This document shows positions 23,401 through 33,905 of a DNA stretch of 64,000 nucleotides, one piece after another. The position numbers were made by a program, and so were the translations under genes. The number at the start of each line of letters is the position of its first letter. Within the stretch, counting starts at the first letter, position 1. The notes beneath the pieces are model-generated. The model saw only the letters and a list, made by a program, of their open reading frames with translations. It was not told the origin of the DNA and did no database searches. Source of the DNA: Branchinecta lynchi (Eukaryota > Arthropoda > Branchiopoda > Anostraca > Branchinectidae); assembly GCA_023053575.1 (NCBI GenBank), contig JAKZAP010000003.1, positions 4,192,561-4,256,560 of the forward strand, written 5' to 3'.

Positions 23401-23573
23401 CCAAACATAAATTACGAATGCCTCGGGTTGTTACTGAAAGGTCCAGGTTCTGTCTTCGGTATCTCATTCCTCTTCACTGGGAGAGTGTGAAGTTAATTAT
23501 GGATTTAACGGTAGGAATAGCTGCTATAAAATCACGGCTTAGAAGAATGCTGATTGAGAATTTCAGAAGTTAG
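20478..23573 (+). CDS. LINE-1 ORF2: APE endonuclease-reverse transcriptase
   Basis: This 1,031-residue protein nicks the target and copies element RNA at the nick (target-primed reverse transcription). Visible: FFNCRG (N70) and CETFL (E97) of the APE-type endonuclease; VVGDFN (D207, N209); and SDH (277-279), its catalytic His. The RT domain has LHKGED..NYRPISIL, FGFRKNHST, FLDIQKAFDT (D653), GVPQGSVLGP (711-720) and FADD (742-745), the polymerase active site, then IRYLGVIFD. There is no stop or frameshift, and length is normal for the group. ATG 20,478 is the first in frame; an 86-codon frame overlapping its start (20,221-20,481) is not supported. All key residues are present, so it may be active, though this copy's ORF1 is broken. 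Confidence 0.93.
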   Translation: MINVDSGNDRLRSLRDNQLNLKEICEESGSLKDNILDSYLFNLPPTQIYFQHELPKMSNHGKDFRSAFFNCRGLLSSLQFVTNLLCNHGLRILGVCETFLGDGNESLVHSEGFSFISNNRQKRRGGGLGIFIDSNIPFVVLEQLSTHDKPMIFETLCIEFTVAGTKTLFCVVYRPPSSSMNDFLDQYDMFLESVAGRNCKQVLVVGDFNINLLELNVPSSNYSKDKALTFLCTNLSRMLIPTCRVATRIADDSATLIDNIFSSIPVVSSHVIMNDVSDHCVLVADFAFNYRPRNNISKKCREVSNDNIIKLRSKLSSHDWSPLFKCFCPDVATAMFLKTFREYLDDICPFVERFVTKKVPKNPWISQGILRSILIKNKLFKIYMTTPNVDNKVKFKNYKNILSWVIRKAKTQYYEKAFVKAQGNQKSTWRIINSLMGKNKSSSTLNEIIDSEGNVVTDRQGIANLLNAHFVSIGEKTAAGCLPPSKESFRRHMPPPMDTSLFLTPVSILELKNIIAKLKDGFSEALDGSSTYLVKAISPSILHVLCHITNLIIQTGVFPGSFKSARIVPLHKGEDSRLCTNYRPISILSAFSKIVERALYNRIYGFLDRFKFFSTLQFGFRKNHSTIHPMTVIVQHVQDCLDRGETPATIFLDIQKAFDTISHEILYCKLNNAGIRGNALDLIKSYLSDRKQVVVLDNHSSDDLSQSRTVGVPQGSVLGPLLFLIYINDLSFCTGDSSLNTQFADDTAATLSATDEHAMVLNLKTTFCQLIEWMSDNKLALNKKKTKFLIYSRTGCKFDSVRKVEIESGEGVIVFERADSIRYLGVIFDQNVSWKEHINLVRTKASRGVGLMFRLKHLLPYSALRSLYFSLVHCHFDYASIIYLNTFISHIKPIQIIQNKALRVLKLFLPAPSKFPNKTSTETLFILHNILPVRSAMQYLVILFKIKLDRSLLPEYFSSMNLLCLSDSSQIETRSKHKLRMPRVVTERSRFCLRYLIPLHWESVKLIMDLTVGIAAIKSRLRRMLIENFRS

Positions 23574-23892
23574 GTAAGTGATTCTCACTTTCCGGTTGTC
23601 TCTTCTTTTGTTATTTATATAAAGTCTATCGACGTTCCCATCCTTGTTTAATTTTAATTATTATTTATATATTTATTTTTGTTTAATTGTGAATGTGCCT
23701 TGGCCTTGCTCTCGGTTAGCTGTATGATTATATAGCGGATGGATGTTATTGGGTATGATTCTACATGTTTAAGTTAATTTGGTTTTATTTCTTTTTTCTG
23801 TGTGCGCTCGAGCTCTGCTCTCAGCAGCGGAAAGTGGTAGTGATAGACTTTTTTTTGGCAAATAAAGATAACCTTGAACCTTGAACCTTGAA
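23574..23892 (+). other. LINE-1 3' UTR and CCTTGAA tail
   Basis: About 300 bp of T-rich 3' UTR ends in GGCAAATAAAGATAACCTTG followed by three copies of the 7-bp word. The short tandem tail replaces poly(A) and is typical of CR1/jockey-group elements. Confidence 0.75.
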
Positions 23893-24436
23893 CCCTAAAT
23901 CGAACGTCCAATCAGCTTCAAGTAGAACTTTTGCTTTTAACAAATTTTCCGGTTTTGGCCGGATTCCGGGCGAACTATTAATCCGGCGAGAAAATGGTTT
24001 TCATAATCGTGTTCAGCATGTCTTTTTACGTCCGAATCAAACATCTAGTCAAGTTCAAATAAAACTTTTACTTTTAACAAATTTTCCGTTTTGGGCCGAA
24101 TTCCAGGCGAACTACTTGTCCGGTGAAAAAATGGTTTTCACCATCGTATTCAGCGTGTCTTCTTACCCCATAATCGACTATCACATTAGCTGTTTAGAAA
24201 CATTTCGCTTGCCCCTTAATTTAGACCCCCTCCCCCACCTCTAAATATAGTCTATAGACCCCATCTACCAACTCGACCTTACTCTTGACCCAAAGAATCC
24301 TCACACCAAGCTTCATCAAAATATCTCATTCCCTTAGAGAGTTATCGTACTTACAGACGGACGGACGGACGGACGGACAGACGGACAACTTTTGCGAAGT
24401 CATAGGTCCCCCACTTACGTTTTGGGATCCCAAAAA

Positions 24437-25689
24437 GTAATCAGATGCTTTTTCGGCATTTGTCATCCTTTTGACAATGCTTGATAATGTTCGAAAATCA
24501 CAACAGATTATATCCCAATTGTTGTCTGTTGAAACTGAGCATCCTAGTGTTATCTGTTATGGAACTTCTTACAGTGTAGAATAGACTTTCCACGGTAAAA
24601 TGATCCGGAAGTAGTAGTAGCGGTGAGTAGCGAAAAATTCAAATAAACTGATCTACAAGTATTTTGATAGGAGGGAGATTTCAATCAAAGGTCAGTAGTC
24701 CACGGAAGTCGCCACATGGAGTGTGAAAACAGCGAAAAGGTCAACAAACAGGTCATGGCCTTCCTCGTTTTTCGCGGCGGATAAGTCAGCTAAGACTTTC
24801 GATATTTTTTTACCCTTCTTGGCAAGGGTCCTCTTCCGGCGTGAGGCATAAGAACGAAGCTGCGGAGAGGGGTCGGGCCAAGAAGGGTCGAAATATCCCT
24901 GGAATAAATCTCAGCTGACTCGTCTGTTACCCTAGGTTCACACAGAGCAAATCGCGGCGATGAACGAGATTTTTAAATCTCAGCGAAAGAAGATTTTTAT
25001 CGCCTCGATATTCACACTGAATTTTCGTCGGCAACAGAGTTTAACGCGAAACATAATTAAAATAATTAAAAATAACCCTGGATCAAATTTGAACTTTTGG
25101 GATACCATCGAAACCTTTTTTCTTGTTCCTTTTCTTTGTCTTGAACTGCGCCATTTCCCTCTTCTTAAGTGCGAAATCAAATTTCATCATCATCATCATA
25201 TATGGTATTGACTTAAACTCTCCACGGCTAGTCAGTAAAGATTCGTCAATTTTTTCAACTCTTTTACGGCTCACTGACGCTCACATGGTTTGTTTTGTAT
25301 TTATTTTCTAGTTCCCCTTTGCCATTTGCTTCATATTTATTTCCTCCTTCCCGTTGCCGTTTAGCTGGTCCCTTTATGCTTTCGATAAAATCTCTAAACT
25401 TCGTGGGAATGTTGATATATCCTCGCAGAAACTGGCAATAGGGATCAGTTTAATTGGAACTCGGTTTTCTAATTAGTTCCTTAGCTGAATACTGCAGGCA
25501 ATTTTGGTACAGCTGAACCTAATTAATACCAAGAGAGTAAGAACCAGCTATTGTAGAGGGATGTGTAAGGAATATTAACTACCTGGAAAGGGAAAGACTG
25601 AAGTTATCACTAGGAGAAAGGACGGGTTTCCGCAACGGATTTGAATGCGATTGGTCCATTATGATTCAGTAATTCTTTGATGAGTGGCT
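24437..25689. other. Intronic stretch; family C relic and short family A end
   Basis: No gene is seen. About 24,785-24,930 holds both arms of a diverged family C element (CCCTTCTTGGCAAGGGTCCT and GGCCAAGAAGGGTCGAAATA). About 25,078-25,130 carries only a family A 3' terminus (TTTTGGGATACCATCGAAACC..CTTGTT). The rest is unassigned. Confidence 0.5.
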
Positions 25690-25775
25690 TACAATCATCT
25701 GTTTAAAGTTTAACCGAAAAGGGCTAGGATACGACAGTCTAGTTACCCATCACTTGTTCGCTTAAATAATCTTGA
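25690..25775 (+). repeat. Family H dispersed repeat, copy 1
   Basis: TTTAAAGTTTAACCGAAAAG followed by GGCTAGGATACGACAGTCTAG and TTACCCATCACTTGTTCGCTT recurs at 60,265-60,345. A shorter form lies at 62,295-62,350. Too short to classify. Confidence 0.65.
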
Positions 25776-26188
25776 AAACCCGATGAAAAAGCGTTAGTTT
25801 GTTTTTCTGATATTTCCAAATAATCGATTATCCCGTTGTGCTTGCCGCTCTTCCCGTTTTTGTGATATCTCTATGGTGCCTGGAACATTTGGAAACAACA
25901 CCAGCAGCAAACGAGTAAATAAATTGTGTATCAAATAAACAAAGAAGTGTCTGCAGTCTGCAGTGCCAAAAACTAGTGCTAGCGAGTGAGGTGTCTTGTG
26001 TAGTGATAGTGCAGTGATTGTCGCGGGCGAATTGTGGACGGATTCACCATGGGAAAGCGTCCACATTCCCAACGTCCCTACTGAAGACTACTGTGGACAG
26101 AATGAAAATCCCCAATAGGTGTTGTAATAATTCAATGTATTTGAATCTAAGATGTAAAAATAAGTTGCCTGTTCAGTTAAACTTTAAC

Positions 26189-26434
26189 TGGTACCAAACA
26201 AGGACCCGTGATTATCTAATCATTGCATACGTTATCGAGGGAATCGTAATATTACTTTATTGGACTGCTGCTGAAACGGCGTGGAACTTCCTACTCATGA
26301 TAAACATGATCTGGTACCAAACAAGGACCCGTGATTATCTAATCATTGCATACGTTATCGAGGGAATCGTAATACTACTTTATTGGACTGCTGCTGAAAC
26401 GGCGTGGAACTTCCTACTCATGATAAACATGATC
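26189..26434 (+). repeat. Two tandem 123-bp units, in frame
   Basis: Units 26,189-26,311 and 26,312-26,434 differ at one base. Since 123 is a multiple of three, the surrounding 142-codon frame (26,018-26,446) stays open and repeats a 41-residue hydrophobic segment (WYQTRTRDYLIIAYVIEG..). The frame has no splice sites, no homology I recognise and lies in the large intron. I call a recent tandem duplication and not a gene. Confidence 0.85.
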
Positions 26435-26559
26435 CGAGATGCCTAGATTTCGTTCCCGATACGCCATTTCTAAAATCCAATGACGTTGCCGCCAGATGCG
26501 CTGTAGAAACGATAACAATCACACGTTATATCGTGGTGTAAGTTATCTGAACAGGGAAT

Positions 26560-26845
26560 AAGCGATTAGGATGTCGGTTCATACCGAGACGCCCCTTGGA
26601 ATTGACAAACTTGATGAAGTTTGACATAACGGAGTTGGATAGTACACATAGAGGGAGAAGCATTTTAAACAGTTTTAAACATGGACAGGCCTAGGAGGCA
26701 AACTAAATTTTTTTTTTAAATAACCAAACAGATCTGGTTGAACATACACAAGAAGAAATGCGACGTTGCAGCAGACAGCAAACAGTAACGTTAGCAGCAA
26801 ACAGTAACCAATCCGGAAGGAATTTTAGGACGTATTGACATCAAC
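26560..26845 (+). repeat. Family D dispersed repeat, copy 1 (empty of the TA-MITE)
   Basis: GGTTCATACCGAGACGCCCC, AACTTGATGAAGTTTGACATAAC, GGATAGTACACATAGAGG and GGAAGGAATTTTAGGA recur in order at 57,600-58,300. There, the TA in ACACATAGAGG is interrupted by a 0.4-kb element. This copy shows the site before insertion. Confidence 0.75.
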
Positions 26846-27777
26846 AACAAGACCGAAGGTGTCGATCGGATCCCACAAATCTAAGATTTGATCCAGACAA
26901 TTGGGTCTTGTCTTCGCCAGATCCAGTCTTCGCTAGGCTAATCATCGGAGAAAACTGAGTTCAGATATTCTATCTATCTATCTATCTATACCTCTATAAG
27001 GCATATCTATTTTGACGAGACCGAAACTTCCTGCTTTACTTCTGCCAAATTTGCGATTTCGCCCGAATTCCGAGCGAACTACCAGTCCAGCAAAAAAAAA
27101 GAAAATTCAGAAACGAATCCAGCGGATCTCTTTATCCCTGTAAAGAACATATCATCAACTTTAAAAAAAACTTTGACTTAAAAAAAATGCAGGTATAACC
27201 GGATTCCCGACTAATTGTATGTCCGGGTAAAAATGATTATAATATACGGACTCAGCGTCTCTTCTTACCCCTAAATCTATCATCTAATCTACTTCAGATA
27301 AACATATTTTCCGGTTTTGGCCGGATTTCCGGACGAACTACATGTCCAGAGAGAAAATGGTTTTCACCATCGTGTTCAGCATGTCTTCTTACCCCTAAAT
27401 CAAACTGTTAATCAACTTCAAATGAAACTTTTACTTTTAACAAACTTTCCGGTTTTTGCCGGATTCCGGACGAACTACTTGTCCGACAAGAAAATGGTTT
27501 TCACCATCGTGCTCAGCATGTCTTCTTACCCCATAATCTACTATCTCAGTAGCTTTCAAAAAATATTGTCCCTTAATTTGAAACCCCTCCCCCACCGTCA
27601 AATATAGGGCTACAGAGCCCATCTTCGAACTTGACCTGTACTTTGACCCAAAGGATCCTTCCACCAAGTTTCATCAAAATATCTCAATCCCTTCGAGAGT
27701 TATCGTGCGGACAGACAGACGGACAACTTTTGCGATGTCATAGGTATCCCTCCACTTACCTTTTGGGATCCAAAAAG
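26846..27777 (-). mobile_element. Family A element, reverse
   Basis: It runs from AACAAGACCGAAGGTGTCG (3' end) to CTTACCTTTTGGGATCCAAAAAG (5' end, one base short of the palindrome). The (TCTA)n run at 26,968-26,988 is a local expansion. The TGTC microsatellite is nearly gone (GGACAGACAGACGG). Confidence 0.85.
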
Positions 27778-28553
27778 ACAGCCACCCCAGTACTCGCCCT
27801 TCACAGCCGGCATCCTCTATCTAGTTTGGACCACAAATATGAGCCAATATATTCACGATGCAGATTCTGCAAAAAAAGAAGATTATGGACCACATCCTTT
27901 TCACATGGAAAATAATAAGACACAACAAAAAGTCAAAGAAGCTTTCTAAAGCTTGGCCATTCGGTGAAGATGTTGAGTAGCGATGGATCCCTGCAATAAT
28001 CTACATATTTTGTTTGAAATCATAGGCTACTCCTATGAATGAGTGAATATGTTTATTACCCATCTTTACATAAAATGTCACTAACGGAATATAAAAAATA
28101 AATATAGAAAGAAACTGGATATATAAGAAGATTCGAAAAATAAAGACGTATAAGGCTCAGGTGGACCTGTCGTTGTAAATCCCTACTCATTTGCTTTTTT
28201 TTTTTTTTTTTACCTCCTCCACTCAGTGGCACAAGTGTGGCACTTACTCTTTCTATTTTTACTTTAAAATTATATTATCTTTACAATTCTATTTATAACT
28301 TAACATTTGCGTTAATACTTTCACCTTTACTTTTTACAATAAAAAAAAACTATTAAAAATCAAAATCAATGAAAATCATTCAAAACGATTGTTGTAACAT
28401 GAAAACGAGTCAAACACACACTAACCGAACAAAAAACAAAACATAAGAGCACAACCCACGCCGAGAGGTGTCCTTCCGCCATAGGGCACGTCTACTGTGG
28501 TGCAAAAATTTGCTTGTAAACAAGTGATATTATAAAATAATAATAATTTGTTG
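27778..28553. other. Intronic stretch with retroelement-tail remnants
   Basis: No gene is seen. AT-rich sequence at 28,020-28,330 with a T18 run near 28,194-28,211 (ACCTCCTCCACTCAGTGGCAC after it) looks like the inverse of a retroelement 3' end. No coding part is preserved. Confidence 0.4.
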
Positions 28554-31132
28554 AACAAGAGCTACGAGCTCATATGGCACTTGTTACGAGTAGGCACGGC
28601 TCGGTTATGTCAATGATATATCTAGTGTTTGCTAGGTGTCTTCTCACCAAGTTTCATCTCGATCCCTCCACTCATAGCGTTTTCCAATATTTCCGGTTCT
28701 CCCCTCCAGCTCCCCCCAAAAGTCACCGGATCCGGTCCGGATTTTAAGTGGGTCGTCTGAGGCATGAGGTCTTTCCAAATATCAAGTTTTATCGAGATCC
28801 GGTCACCCGTTCAAAAGTTATAAATACCTCAAGATTCCGGATTCCCCCTCCCTCCACTCCCCCAACAGTGCCCGAATCGGCTCGGTCATGTCAATGAAGT
28901 ATCTAGTGTTTGCTAGGTGTCTTCCCACCAAGTTTCATCTCGATCCCTCCACTCATAGCGTTTCCCAAGATTTCCGGTTAACCCCTCCAGCTCCCCCAAA
29001 AGTCACCGGATCCGGTCCGGATTTTAAGTGGGTCGTCTGAGGCATGAGGCCTTTCCAAATATCAAGTTCCATCGAGATCCGATTACCCGTTCAGAAGTTA
29101 TAAATACCTCAAGATTCCGGATTCCCCCTCCCTCCACTCCCCCCACAGTGCCCGAATTGGCTCGGTTATGTCAATTATGTATCTTCACACCAAGTTTCAT
29201 CTCGATCCCTCCACTCACAGCGTTTCCCAAGATTTCCGGTTGCCCCCTCCAGCTCCCCCCCCAAAAGTCACCGGATCCGGTCCGGATTTTAAGTACGTCG
29301 TCTGAGGCATGAAGTCTTTCCAAATATCAAGTTCCATCGAGATCCGATCACCCGTTCAAAAGTTATAAATACCTCAAGGTTCCGGATTCCCCCTCGGCTC
29401 GGTTATGTCAATGATGTATCTAGTGTTTGCTAGGTATCTTCCCACCAAGTTTCATCTCGATCACTCCACTCATAGCGTTTCCCAAGATTTCCGGTTACCC
29501 CCTCCAGCTCCCCCCAAAAGTCACCGGATCCGGTCCGGATTTTAAGTGGGTCGTCTGAGGCATGAGGTCGTTACAAATATCAAGTTTCATCGAGATCCGA
29601 TCACCTGTTCAAAAGTTAAAAATACCTCAAGATTCCGGATTCCCCCTCCCTCCACTCCCCCCACGGTGCCCGGATTTTAAGTGGGTCGTCTGAAGCATGA
29701 GGTCTTTCCAAATATCAAGTTCCATTGAGATCCATCACCCGTTCAAAAGTTATAAATACCTCAGGATTCCGGATTCCCCCTCCCTCCACTCCCCCCCCCA
29801 CAGTACCCGAATCGGCTCGGTTATGTCAATGATGTATCTAGTGTTTGCTAGGTGTCTTCCCACCAAGTTTCATCTCGATCCCTCCACTCATAGCGTTTCC
29901 CAAGATTTCCGGTTGCCCCCTCCAGCTCCCCCCAAAAGTCACCGGATCCGGTCCGGATTTTAAGTTCGTCGTCTGAGGCATGAGGTCTTTCCAAATATCA
30001 AGTTCCATCGAGATCCGATCACCCGTTCAAAAGTTATAAATACCTCAAGGTTCCGGATTCCCCCTCCCTCCACTCCCTCCCACAGTGCCCGAATCGGCTC
30101 GGTTATGTCAATGATGTATCTAGTGTTTGCTAGGTGTCTTCCCACCAAGTTTCATCTCGAACCCTCCACTCATAGCGTTTCCCAAGATTTCCGGTTGCCC
30201 CCTCCAGCTCCCCTCAAAAGTCACCGGATCCGGTCCGGATTTTAAGTGGGTCGTCTGAGGCATGAGGTCGTTCCAAATATCAAGTTTCATCGAGATCCGA
30301 TCACCCGTTCAAAAGTTATAAATACCTCAAGATTCCGGATTCCCCCTCCCTCCACTCCCCCCCCCACAGTACCCGAATCGGCTTGGTTATTTCAATGATG
30401 TATCTAGTGTTTGCTAGGTGTCTTCCCACCAAGTTTCATCTCGATCCCTCCACTCATAGCGTTTCCCAAGATTTCCGGTTGACCCCTCCAGCTCCCCCCA
30501 AAAGTCACCGGATCCGGTCCGGATTTTAAGTACGTCGTCTGAGGCATGAAGTCTTTCCAAATATCAAGTTCCATCGAGATCCGATCACCCGTTCAAAAGT
30601 TATAAATACCTCAAGGTTCCGGATTCCCCCTCCCTCCACTCCCCCCACAGTGCCCGAATCGGCTCGGTTATGTCAATGATGTATCTAGTGTTTGCTAGGT
30701 GTCTTCCCACCAAGTTTCATCTCGATCACTCCACTCATAGCGTTTCCCAAGATTTCCGGTTGCCCCCTCCAGCTCCCCCCAAAAGTCACCGGATCCGGTC
30801 CGGATTTTAAGTGGGTCGTCTGAGGCATGAGGTCGTTCCAAATATCAAGTTTCATCGAGATCCGATCACCTGTTCAAAAGTTAAAAATACCTCAAGATTC
30901 CGGATTCCCCCTCCCTCCACTCCCCCCACGGTGCTCGGATCGGGGAAGTGACTATTTCCAACTTAATCATTTGGGGTCCCTGATACGCTTGCCAAGTTTT
31001 ATCGTCCTAGCTTATCTGGAAGTGCCCGAACTAGCAAATCCTGGACAGACCGACAGACCGACAGACCGACGGACGGACAGAAATTGCGATCGCTATATGG
31101 CACTTGGCCGAAGGGCAAGTGCCATAAAAAAA
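28554..31132 (-). mobile_element. Family B element, reverse, with amplified core
   Basis: The 3' terminus AACAAGAGCTACGAGCTCATATGGCAC is at 28,554-28,580, and the 5' hairpin CTATATGGCACTTG..CAAGTGCCATAAAA is at 31,094-31,132, next to an ACGG/ACAG microsatellite. Between them a unit of about 280 bp is repeated about eight times. Frames of 60-140 codons come from the repeat period. Confidence 0.88.
28599..30940 (-). repeat. ~280-bp tandem array in family B
   Basis: Unit starts (CTCGGTTATGTCAATGATG) fall near 28,599, 28,878, 29,159, 29,397, 29,815, 30,095, 30,381 and 30,660. Each has two half-units with AAGTTTCATC-type words and two C-rich tracts (G-rich on the element strand). One unit is shortened (29,159-29,397) and one chimeric (about 29,664). 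Units are far more alike than units of other B copies, so the array has been amplified or homogenised recently. Confidence 0.88.
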
Positions 31133-31187
31133 GTAAAATACGGCCATCAGACGTCTGAGGCGCCAGCAAAACTCAAACCACTAAAAC

Positions 31188-32140
31188 AACAAGACCAAAG
31201 GTTTCGATGGGATCCCCAAGATTTAATATTTGATCCAGACAGTTGAGTCTTCTAGGAACAGATTAAGGCCAATAGCTAGTCATCAAATAATGCATACAAC
31301 GGATTTGTTAGCTACGATGCTTTGGCAGCGATATTTCAGCCGTTCTTCGCAGGGGTCCTCGTCAGGCTGTCAATCTTCAGGGTCAACTTCGGGAAGGAAA
31401 TAAACGTGCAATAAATTATGAAGCTTCTACCGACTATAAATACCAATGGTATTTAAAAGTAAGGTCTAAAGATAAATCTAAAGCTCAAAAACGAATTCAG
31501 CATCTTGTTCCTATATCAAACCTTTAATCCACTTCAGATAAGATTGTAACTTTCAACAATTTTTCAGGTTTTGGCCGGATTCTGGGCGAATTATTTGTCG
31601 GGTGAAAAAAACAGTTTTCATATACGGATTCAGCATGCCTCCTTACGATTACAACGAACCTCGAATGAATTTCAATTAAAACTTTTACTTATAACGAGTT
31701 TTTTGGTTTCAGCCGGATTCCGAGCAAACTATATGTCCGGCTAGAAAATGATTGTCATTTATGGATTCAGCATGTCTTCTTACCCCTGAGTCGAACATCT
31801 AATTAACTTCAAGGACAACTTTTACTTTCAATATTTTTTCCGGTTTTGGCCGGATTGTCCGGAGAGAAAATAACTCATATACGTGTTCAGTATGTCTTCT
31901 TACCCCTAAATCTACTACCTCTTTAGCTGTTAAAAAATATTTGTTCGCCCCTTAATTTGAACCCCCTCTCCCACCCCTAAATATAGGGGTACAGAGCCCA
32001 TCTACGAACTCGGTCTGTCACGTGACCCAAAGATTCCTCACACCAAGTTTCATCAAAATATTTTATTCCCTTCGAGGCTTATCGTGCTGACAGACGGACG
32101 GACAACTTTTGCGAAGCAGTAGGTATTCATCCACTTACGT
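31188..32140 (-). mobile_element. Family A element, reverse, with family C fragment
   Basis: It starts AACAAGACCAAAGGTTTCG and runs to CACTTACGTTTTGG at 32,140, where the 5' palindrome is cut off. A family C arm with its spacer (31,295-31,455) is inserted near the 3' end. It lies 56 bp from the preceding B element. Confidence 0.8.
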
Positions 32141-33328
32141 TTTGGCCCACTCCCCCCCTAAAAAAAAAAAAAAACTTTCTTCTTTTTAATGCATGTAACA
32201 CGAAGTGTTGGGTTTTGACAGCCATGTGGACGGTTCAAGACCAAGGCCAATACCTAGATTTTCGCAACGGCCTTTAGACCAAAACTTCAGTTTTTAGCCC
32301 TGGTTTTGAGACCAGGACGCAATAATTTAAAGGTACAAGCATTCATGCGTCATTAATGACACGGTTTGCAGCTACCCCTTCCTTTTCTATGTTAGTGGTC
32401 GCAACCACTCTGCTCCCCCTGGCTTCTGCGTTTGGTATTTCTCACGGTTTTCCTGCATTTTTAAATCGAACACGGAAAACCCCTTAGTGCGAGTAGGATG
32501 GGATCGGAGCTAGTGGTCTGGTAAAAGCTTGCGGTCCTCTCTGCGTGTTTTTTCGCTGTTGCTTCTGTAAATAGGAACCAGCTTCTGTGATACTTCTAAC
32601 GCGAAACTGATCTCGTAACGTTTAAAGCGCAAAGGAAAATGAGACGTGGTGTTCAGGATGGTTGATTTTTAAACTCATGAAAATTGAAAAACTTGAAAAA
32701 TCCTGCTAGGGCATTTCTTCTTTGAACGATTACAACAATAAGTTTAGGAACATTCTTTATGAAGTCCAAGAAGCTCCCTCTGCTTCATAATGAAACCCAG
32801 CTGCTTCTGTGAGATTTCTAGTGATTGGATTGGATTGACTGGATCGAGTTATTTATAAAAACGAAAATAACAACATTAGATCAATCCCGGAACTGCCAAC
32901 ATGCCAAAGGCTCTAAACGGCCAGTTCAGCGACTCAAAAAGAATTAAACACCTCTCGAAATAAGACAAATTATATCTCTTGTTTAAGTCTCCATGTTTAA
33001 GTTTTTTTTTTTTTTACTGCCTCCACAGGCCCATTCGGGCTTTCCTGCAGTCAGAAGTATCAGCTACATTTATAAAGTATGCTAAGAGGGTCAGAAAAGG
33101 TGTGTTCATGTAGTTTAGCATATAAAAGTTGGTTTGTATAATAAAGAGTATTAAACTAAAAAAAATTTAAACTAAAAAATGTATAAGTAACAATAAGAAA
33201 ACAAAATAAATCACAATCCTAGGGTTCCATAAGATGTTTTTTCAAATTTTTGTGGAAAGAGCTCAAGACACCGATTCTTTTACACAGCTCAGCAACATTT
33301 CCGGATTTCTACGCCAACATGTCGCAAC
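32141..33328. other. Intronic stretch; reverse retroelement tail
   Basis: No gene is seen. At 33,003-33,240 a T14 run is followed by ACTGCCTCCACAGGCCCATT and CGGGCTTTCCTGCAGTC, which on the minus strand is a hairpin-forming 3' UTR with poly(A). The rest is unassigned. Confidence 0.4.
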
Positions 33329-33905
33329 AAACAAGACCACAGGTTTCGATGGGATCCCACAAATTTCAATATTTCTTGGACTATTTTATCCAGACAATCG
33401 GGGCGTTTAGAGTTCTGGTTTTCGTCGGACTCCTGCAAATTTTAATATCTATCATGAACCTGTCGTTTGAAAATAGACATAAATGCCGCCATAGTGGTGT
33501 TTTCTTGAAAAATTATGACTAAACTGCCAAATCCAGACAAAAGTGTCACTTTTAGCAAATCTTCTGGTTTCGGCCGGATTATGGGCGAACTATTTGTCCT
33601 GCGAGAAAGTAATTTCAACAGACGGATTCAGGATGTCTTTTTACCGCTACATCGGACCTCTAATCAACTTTATACGAAATAAATCAAAAGACACCGACAC
33701 CGACGCAGGACAGATAGTTCGCCCAGAATCCGGCCAAAACCAGAAAATTTGCTAAAACGGACAGTTTGGTGTGGAGTTGGACCGATTAGCCTTAATTTTT
33801 CAAAATACACCTTTAACTTTCAACAAAAGTTCCGCTTTTTGCCGGATTTCGGGCGAACCGTATTTCCGGAGTGAAAATACTTTGTGTATAAGGATTAGAC
33901 AGTTA
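33329..33905 (-). mobile_element. Family A fragment, reverse, 5' part missing
   Basis: The 3' terminus AACAAGACCACAGGTTTCGATG at 33,329 is followed by three decayed core units (GGCCGGATTATGGGCGAAC and similar). It fades out near 33,905. Confidence 0.7.

Larger units (their letters stand above)
19861..23892 (+). mobile_element. LINE-1: non-LTR retrotransposon, 5'-truncated, ORF2 intact
   Basis: The element holds the end of an ORF1 (to 20,042), about 435 bp without a convincing gene, a complete endonuclease/RT ORF2 (20,478-23,573), a 3' UTR with AATAAA at about 23,861, and a CCTTGAA tandem tail. It sits in family A sequence: ACCCTAAA occurs at both borders (19,855-19,862 and 23,892-23,899), a likely 7-8 bp target duplication. 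The 5' junction carries several near-repeats of CTAAACTGAAC, like filler made during truncated insertion. Motifs fit the CR1/jockey group; the exact clade needs a tree. Confidence 0.85.
19130..24436 (-). mobile_element. Family A element, reverse, split by family C and LINE-1
   Basis: The 3' terminus lies at about 19,130 (ACAGTACAGGTTTCGATGGG) and the 5' palindrome at 24,421-24,436. Core units occupy 19,150-19,500, 19,603-19,860 and 23,893-24,340. A family C half-element (19,505-19,602) and LINE-1 (to 23,892) break it. The target word ACCCTAAA sits at both LINE-1 borders and belongs to the A unit. Confidence 0.82.

Noticed and set aside
28599..30940. Regular ~280-bp repeats considered as a CRISPR array
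   Set aside because: Units are contiguous, with no repeat-spacer alternation, in a metazoan-type sequence and inside a transposon with clear ends.
28554..31246. Several 60-140-codon frames in the reverse B element
   Set aside because: They restart in each tandem unit and are explained by the repeat.
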